Source of the DNA: Thalassobaculum_A sp040219615
GTDB taxonomy: Bacteria > Pseudomonadota > Alphaproteobacteria > Thalassobaculales > Thalassobaculaceae
Assembly (NCBI RefSeq): GCF_040219615.1
Contig: NZ_JAVJSE010000010.1
Span: 248,001-312,000, forward strand
Direction of reading: 5' to 3'
DNA: 64,000 nucleotides
The position numbers and the translations under genes are program-made. Positions 59,764 through 64,000 of the stretch are shown here, one piece after another; positions within the stretch are counted from its first letter, which is position 1, and every line of letters begins with the position of its first letter. A model generated the notes under the pieces. The model was not told the origin of the DNA and made no database searches. It saw only the letters and a program-made list of their open reading frames with translations.

Positions 59764-61041
59764 CTACTCGACCTTGCCCTCGGCATACATCCGCACCTGC
59801 CAGTCGAGCTGCTCGTCGTCCAGCGGGAAGCGGGTCCCGTAGGAGGCCCGCAGCACGTCGCGCGGCTCGATATAGGCGAGCCGCAGCTGCAGCTGCTCGG
59901 CGAACTCCATGGTCATGCCGGCCCGCCAGGCCAGTGCGGTCACGGCCTTGGCGCTGCCCGAGCTCATCATCGAATGCACGACCGGCTCCGGCAGCCCCGA
60001 GCGCACCGACAGAGCGGCCATCACGAAGGCCCGCCGGCCGGCGGTCAGCGCCTCGCTCAGCGACAGTTCGTCGAGCTCGCCCTCGCTGTGCATCGACAAC
60101 GCCCGGCCGCGCTCGGCGCCGGCCGGCGAACGCCCGCCGGCCTCCTCGATACGGCGGCTCATGGCCTCGGCCAGCCGCGCCGAGGCGTCCTCGTCCAGGT
60201 CGGTGCGGCTGCGCAGCTCCTCGACCAGCGCCATCGCCACGAACCGTGCGAGCTTGCCGACATGGCCGGCCGACAGCTTCGGGCGAGCCACAAGCGGCGC
60301 GTGCCAGCCCGGCTTCTCCGGCGCCATGTCGATCAGCCGGTCCAGCGTCGCCTCGCGGATCTGCGCCGATTCGTTGGCCAGCAGGGCGGCGATGGCACCG
60401 TCGTCGCCACTGGCGGCGACCGCATCGGAGACCCGCGACGACACGCCGCGGCGGCGCGACACCGCAGTCACCGCCCCGGCACTGGCCGGCGCCTCCACGA
60501 CCCCGACGAGGAAGTCGTCGGACAGCAGCGGCGAGAACTCCAGGACCGGTCCAGCCACCTCATGGGCGGTGTCGCGGGCCAGCACCTCGATGACCCGGCG
60601 GATCACCTCCGGCGGCGCGTTGTCGGCATCCTTGATCGCCTCGGCCAGTCGCCGCCGCACCTTCTCCGCGGCATCGACGGCCAGCGCCTCCATGACCTCG
60701 ACGGTGATCCGGCGATGCTGGGACCGGCGCTCGTCCTGCAGGCCCACGACCTCGGCCCCGACCCGCCCGGCCACCGTGGCACGCACCGCCTCGTCGCGAT
60801 CGCGCGCCAGGAACTCGTGCGCGTGCCTTGGCGTCGACGCGTTGGCGGCCACCGCCCGGCGGACGACCACGTCGTCGTCCTCGGCCAGGTAGAACAGCAA
60901 CTCGGGGGCCAGGTCCCCCCGCTTGGCGAGCGCCCGACGCGAGGCCACGTCGCCGGTGCGGGCGATCTCCATGGCGCGCTCGCGGGCGATCGGATCCGCG
61001 ACGGCGTCCTCGGCGCGACGGCGGGTGAACTTCTCGGTCAT
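59764..61041 (-). CDS. DUF2336 family protein, HEAT-like repeats
   Basis: A 425-residue helical protein. Its first 270 residues carry HEAT-like units (RRALAKRGDLAPELLFYLAE, VRRAVAANASTP, IREATLDRLIDMAPE), the DUF2336 pattern found almost only in alphaproteobacteria and of unknown function. The start codon overlaps the stop of the diguanylate cyclase gene by 4 bp (ATGA), so the two proteins are made together and may interact in a c-di-GMP response. Confidence 0.85.
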   Translation of the reverse strand: MTEKFTRRRAEDAVADPIARERAMEIARTGDVASRRALAKRGDLAPELLFYLAEDDDVVVRRAVAANASTPRHAHEFLARDRDEAVRATVAGRVGAEVVGLQDERRSQHRRITVEVMEALAVDAAEKVRRRLAEAIKDADNAPPEVIRRVIEVLARDTAHEVAGPVLEFSPLLSDDFLVGVVEAPASAGAVTAVSRRRGVSSRVSDAVAASGDDGAIAALLANESAQIREATLDRLIDMAPEKPGWHAPLVARPKLSAGHVGKLARFVAMALVEELRSRTDLDEDASARLAEAMSRRIEEAGGRSPAGAERGRALSMHSEGELDELSLSEALTAGRRAFVMAALSVRSGLPEPVVHSMMSSGSAKAVTALAWRAGMTMEFAEQLQLRLAYIEPRDVLRASYGTRFPLDDEQLDWQVRMYAEGKVE

Positions 61042-62741
61042 GGGTTCTGTCGTCGGTCTCGTGGCACGGGGACTTGGGGCGAAACGGCAGGCGGGGGCAT
61101 CCCGGCGATCCGGTACCAGCCTTTGCCCCCGTGCTTTATCTCGTACATCACCGCGTCGGCGCGCGCGACAAGCTCTTCGCGGGTCTCGTGCGAGCCGGCG
61201 CTCCGGATCGCCATCCCGATCGACAGGCCCAGCGGATGCTCGGGGCCTCCGGAATAAGGCTCCAGTTCGCGCACCGCCTCGAGGACCCGCTCGGCCCGCG
61301 CCGCCGCGGCCGCGGCGTCGACACCCTCCATCCAGACCGCGAACTCGTCGCCGCCGAGCCGGGCCACCAGGTCGCCGGCCCGCGATTCCCGGCTCAGGAT
61401 CTCGGCCACGTGGATCAGCGCCCGGTCGCCGACCTGGTGGCCGCGGGTATCGTTGACCTTCTTGAAGTTGTCGAGGTCGACATAGGCCAGTGTCCCGACC
61501 GCCGCGCCGGCATCGCCGAGTTCCAGCCGGCTCGCGAACGCGTCATCGAACCCACGGCGGTTGAGCAGCCCTGTCATCGCGTCGGTCGACGACAGGGTGC
61601 GCAGATGCTCGTGGGCAGCGACCTGCTGGAGCGCGATGCCGAGCTGGTCGGCCACCTCGATCAGCAGGGCGACCTCCTCCTCGTCCCAGACCGCGCCGGC
61701 GCCCCCGCGCCACAGCGCCACGGTCCCGTTCATCTCTTGGTGGTAGGAGAGCTGGTGGGCCAGTGCTGCACCTTCCTCGACCTCGGCGATGACCGGTTCG
61801 CGCGCTTCGACGATCGCCTCGCGCAGGTCGTCGACGACGCGCGACGGCACGCTCTCGCCGACGCCCACCGCCAGGTCGAGGCCGGCCCCGGGGACGATCC
61901 GGTAGAGGGCACAGCCATCCGCCGTCAGGGCCCGGGACAGCGCCTCGGCGGCGGCGTCCAGCATGCGCGCCGGCTCGATCTCGTCGCGGATCGTGCGGAC
62001 GATGTAGGTGGTCAGCCGCTCGCGGCTGCGGGCCCGGGTCAGGGCGGCGTCGCGCTGCCGGGCCTCGGTCACGTCGCGGCACACCCCGCGGGCGCCGCTC
62101 CACCGCCCCCGGTCGTCGAACAGCGGCGCCGCCGAGGCCTCCAGGGTGGACACGCCGCCGTCGGCGCGGCGGAACCTCACCTCGACCCCCTGGACCGGCT
62201 CGCGGGCGACGAACGGGCTGACGATGTCCAGCCCCTCGGGCACCACCAGGAAGCGCTCGGCCGGCCGGCCGACCAGTTCGTCCGGATCGTAGCCCAGCGC
62301 CCCGGCGGTCGACACGAACACGAACTGTCCGGTCGGCCCGGTTTCCCAGGCGAAGTCCGAGGAGATCTCCACCAGGTCCTTGTAGCGCTGCCGGGAGTCC
62401 ACCAGCGCGGCGCGCAGATTGTGGTCCAGCGAGACGTCGCGGCCGACCAGCAGCGCCAGCCGGCCGGACACCGGGATCGCCGCCAGGTCGATGGTGCTGC
62501 CGGTATCCTCGTCGGAGATCTTGAAGCTCTGCGAGCCGGTACCGGCGGTCACCGCCGACACCATGGCTGTCACCGCCGGTAGTTCGCCGCTGGCGAAGCG
62601 CATCGCGAGCGGCGCGCCGGGAATGTTGCGCGCCAGTACGCGGCCGTCGGTGCCGACCAGCATGACCGGGCCGGGATGATCGGCGAGCGGCCCGTCCTCG
62701 ATCAGCTGGAGCAGATCGGCAACCGCCGCTTCGTCACCCAT
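61038..62741 (-). CDS. Diguanylate cyclase with PAS and GAF domains
   Basis: A 567-residue cytoplasmic enzyme predicted to make cyclic di-GMP from GTP. In order: a PAS-like domain (about 20-110), a PAS domain (about 118-235, SDFAWETGPTGQFVFVS), a GAF domain (about 245-385) and the GGDEF domain (about 395-550). The active site LGGDEF is intact, and RAGD five residues upstream is a complete inhibitory I-site. There is no EAL domain. It is the first gene of a run with DUF2336 and, further on, the PAS_5 gene. Confidence 0.93.
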   Translation of the reverse strand: MGDEAAVADLLQLIEDGPLADHPGPVMLVGTDGRVLARNIPGAPLAMRFASGELPAVTAMVSAVTAGTGSQSFKISDEDTGSTIDLAAIPVSGRLALLVGRDVSLDHNLRAALVDSRQRYKDLVEISSDFAWETGPTGQFVFVSTAGALGYDPDELVGRPAERFLVVPEGLDIVSPFVAREPVQGVEVRFRRADGGVSTLEASAAPLFDDRGRWSGARGVCRDVTEARQRDAALTRARSRERLTTYIVRTIRDEIEPARMLDAAAEALSRALTADGCALYRIVPGAGLDLAVGVGESVPSRVVDDLREAIVEAREPVIAEVEEGAALAHQLSYHQEMNGTVALWRGGAGAVWDEEEVALLIEVADQLGIALQQVAAHEHLRTLSSTDAMTGLLNRRGFDDAFASRLELGDAGAAVGTLAYVDLDNFKKVNDTRGHQVGDRALIHVAEILSRESRAGDLVARLGGDEFAVWMEGVDAAAAAARAERVLEAVRELEPYSGGPEHPLGLSIGMAIRSAGSHETREELVARADAVMYEIKHGGKGWYRIAGMPPPAVSPQVPVPRDRRQNP

Positions 62742-62796
62742 GTTCCGCTGCCTCCGGCACCTTGCCCAACCACGCGCACGGCGTCACTCTAGCGGC

Positions 62797-63492
62797 ATGA
62801 CTGTTAACAAGCCATTGTGGCAAATCCCATCGGAAACGCTTGACCCGGCGACCGTGGAGACCTGGGTCTTCGACCTCGACAACACGTTGTATCCGGCCCG
62901 GAGCAACCTGTTCGTCCAGGTGTCGGCCCGCATGACCCGGTTCATCCAGGACCGCTTCGAGCTCGAGGCCGGTCCGGCCAAGGAGCTTCAGCGCGACCTG
63001 TTCCGCCGCTACGGCACCACCCTGCGCGGCCTGATGACCGAGCACGCGGTCGAACCCGGCACGTTCCTGGACTTCGTCCACGACATCGACGTGACGCCGG
63101 TCGACCCGTCGCCGCGGCTCGACGACCTGCTGGCCCGGCTGCCCGGCCGCAAGCTGGTGTTCACCAACGGCTCGGTGCCCCATGCCGAGCGGGTGATGGC
63201 GCGGCTCGGCGTCGCCCGGCACTTCGACTCGGTGTTCGACATCGTGGCCGCCGACTACGTGCCGAAGCCCGACCCGCGCCCGTACGCCCGGCTGGTTGAG
63301 GTGGCGGGCTTCGCGCCCGCCGGCGCGGTGATGATCGAGGACATGGCGAAGAACCTGGCACCGGCGGCGGCCCTCGGCATGCGCACCGTGTGGCTGCGCA
63401 GCGAGCACGACTGGGCCCGCGACGGCGCCGAGGGCGAGCATGTCCACCATGTCGCGGAGGACCTGGTCGGGTTTCTGGAGAGCCTGCCCTAG
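62797..63492 (+). CDS. Pyrimidine 5'-nucleotidase, HAD family
   Basis: A 231-residue HAD phosphatase of the Sdt1-like group. Motif I is FDLDNTLYP (Asp26, Asp28), motif II VFTNGS, Lys in YVPKPDPRPY and motif IV MIEDMAKNL. It dephosphorylates pyrimidine nucleotides or similar compounds. The start follows a weak ribosome-binding site; an ATG at 62740 would overlap the divergent cyclase gene. Lies 95 bp before dapD. Confidence 0.85.
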   Translation: MTVNKPLWQIPSETLDPATVETWVFDLDNTLYPARSNLFVQVSARMTRFIQDRFELEAGPAKELQRDLFRRYGTTLRGLMTEHAVEPGTFLDFVHDIDVTPVDPSPRLDDLLARLPGRKLVFTNGSVPHAERVMARLGVARHFDSVFDIVAADYVPKPDPRPYARLVEVAGFAPAGAVMIEDMAKNLAPAAALGMRTVWLRSEHDWARDGAEGEHVHHVAEDLVGFLESLP

Positions 63493-63587
63493 CCCTCGCC
63501 GAGCCGCGTTGACAGCCTTCTGGCGCACCGCCATTGTGCCCCGGAATTCCGCCTTTTCGACACCTTGGACAGCCGACGACGGGACCG

Positions 63588-64000
63588 ATGAGCACGAGCC
63601 AGATGCAAGCTGTGATCGACGCCGCCTGGGAGAACCGGGCCGAGATCGGCGTCAACACGAAGGGCGAGGTCCGCGACGCCGTCGAGGCGGCGCTGGAGGG
63701 TCTGGACAACGGCAGCCTGCGGGTGGCGACGCCGAAGGGCGACCACCAGTGGGAGGTCAACCAGTGGCTCAAGAAGGCCGTCCTGCTGTCGTTCCGGCTG
63801 TTCGACATGCAGGTCATCCCGGGCGGCCCCGACGGGCCGGACCTCGGACCGTCGGTGTGGTGGGACAAGGTCCCGTCCAAGTTCGCCGGCTGGGGTGAGA
63901 ACCGGTTCCGCGAGGCCGGATTCCGGGCGGTCCCGAACTGCGTGGTGCGGCGCTCGGCGTTCATCGCCCGCAACGTCGTGCTGATGCCGAGCTTCGTGAA
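63588..64000 (+). CDS. dapD: Tetrahydrodipicolinate N-succinyltransferase, 3' end outside window
   Basis: Enzyme of the succinylase branch of lysine and meso-diaminopimelate synthesis. Visible are 137 residues of about 280. IDAAWENRAEIGVNTKGEVR, NQWLKKAVLLSFRL and the start of the left-handed helix (RSAFIARNVVLMPSFV) are diagnostic. ATG 63588 is used; an in-frame Met at residue 6 follows. The gene runs off the right edge. Confidence 0.95.
   Translation, partial: MSTSQMQAVIDAAWENRAEIGVNTKGEVRDAVEAALEGLDNGSLRVATPKGDHQWEVNQWLKKAVLLSFRLFDMQVIPGGPDGPDLGPSVWWDKVPSKFAGWGENRFREAGFRAVPNCVVRRSAFIARNVVLMPSFV

Overview
The window is about 70% G+C chromosomal DNA, densely coding on both strands, and reads as an alphaproteobacterium, most likely Rhodospirillales in the broad sense. 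The pointers are the SRP RNA - dnaX - ybaB - recR order, a GST-like protein with the C-terminal signature I remember from the cell-division factor FzlA, a DUF2336 gene, a PAS_5-type gene and a DUF4170 gene beside isocitrate lyase. This placement is inference from gene families, not from a marker comparison. There is no prophage, plasmid, integrase, insertion sequence, CRISPR array or tRNA that I can recognise.

Layout. 1-3.4 kb: a TRAP transporter operon (dctP cut by the window edge, dctQ, dctM) with a convergent GntR regulator. 3.5-8.5 kb: a YeeE/YedE sulfur transporter, a methyltransferase, a GST, a CaiB-type CoA-transferase and an EamA exporter. 8.5-10.1 kb: an isolated TIR-domain protein, the best candidate for an undescribed system. 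10.3-14.6 kb: an operon of a sulfite-oxidase-like protein, glutathione peroxidase and TPR protein, then a secreted type-B carboxylesterase. 14.6-19.4 kb: an ABC permease/ATPase pair, a GNAT, and a HAD dehalogenase - Lrp regulator - D-amino-acid dehydrogenase operon. 19.4-32.5 kb: a lipid glycosyltransferase pair, a BtuF-like protein, an SDR without its catalytic Tyr, a LysR / acyl-CoA dehydrogenase / CoA-transferase group, a base-excision glycosylase, a beta-hydroxyacid dehydrogenase, an AraC regulator, a FemAB-like protein, a metallophosphoesterase and a probable delta-class carbonic anhydrase.

32.6-35.2 kb is thrS-infC, with infC apparently starting at AUA. 35.4-45.5 kb holds small secreted and metabolic genes, a redoxin/2OG-oxygenase fusion, an orphan T4-type lysozyme, two LPS-type glycosyltransferases, an orphan histidine kinase, an FzlA-like protein and a RamB/ScfR-like regulator divergent from aceA. 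45.8-51.4 kb: aceA, DUF4170, TauE, GNAT, a PfkB kinase, a GST and eda. 51.5-57.9 kb is the information-processing core: SRP RNA, dnaX, ybaB, recR, then rpmH-rnpA-yidD-yidC-engB, the last four with start/stop overlaps. 58-64 kb: argB, a PAS / DUF2336 / diguanylate cyclase signalling run, a pyrimidine 5'-nucleotidase and the beginning of dapD.

Three intergenic regions carry members of one repeat family: two hairpin-forming units in head-to-head orientation. Several regulatory candidates can be read directly: a near-consensus sigma70 promoter before rpmH, a promoter before the SRP RNA, paired Lrp-type palindromes, a palindrome before yeeE, and strong terminators after the carboxylesterase, DUF4170 and infC.
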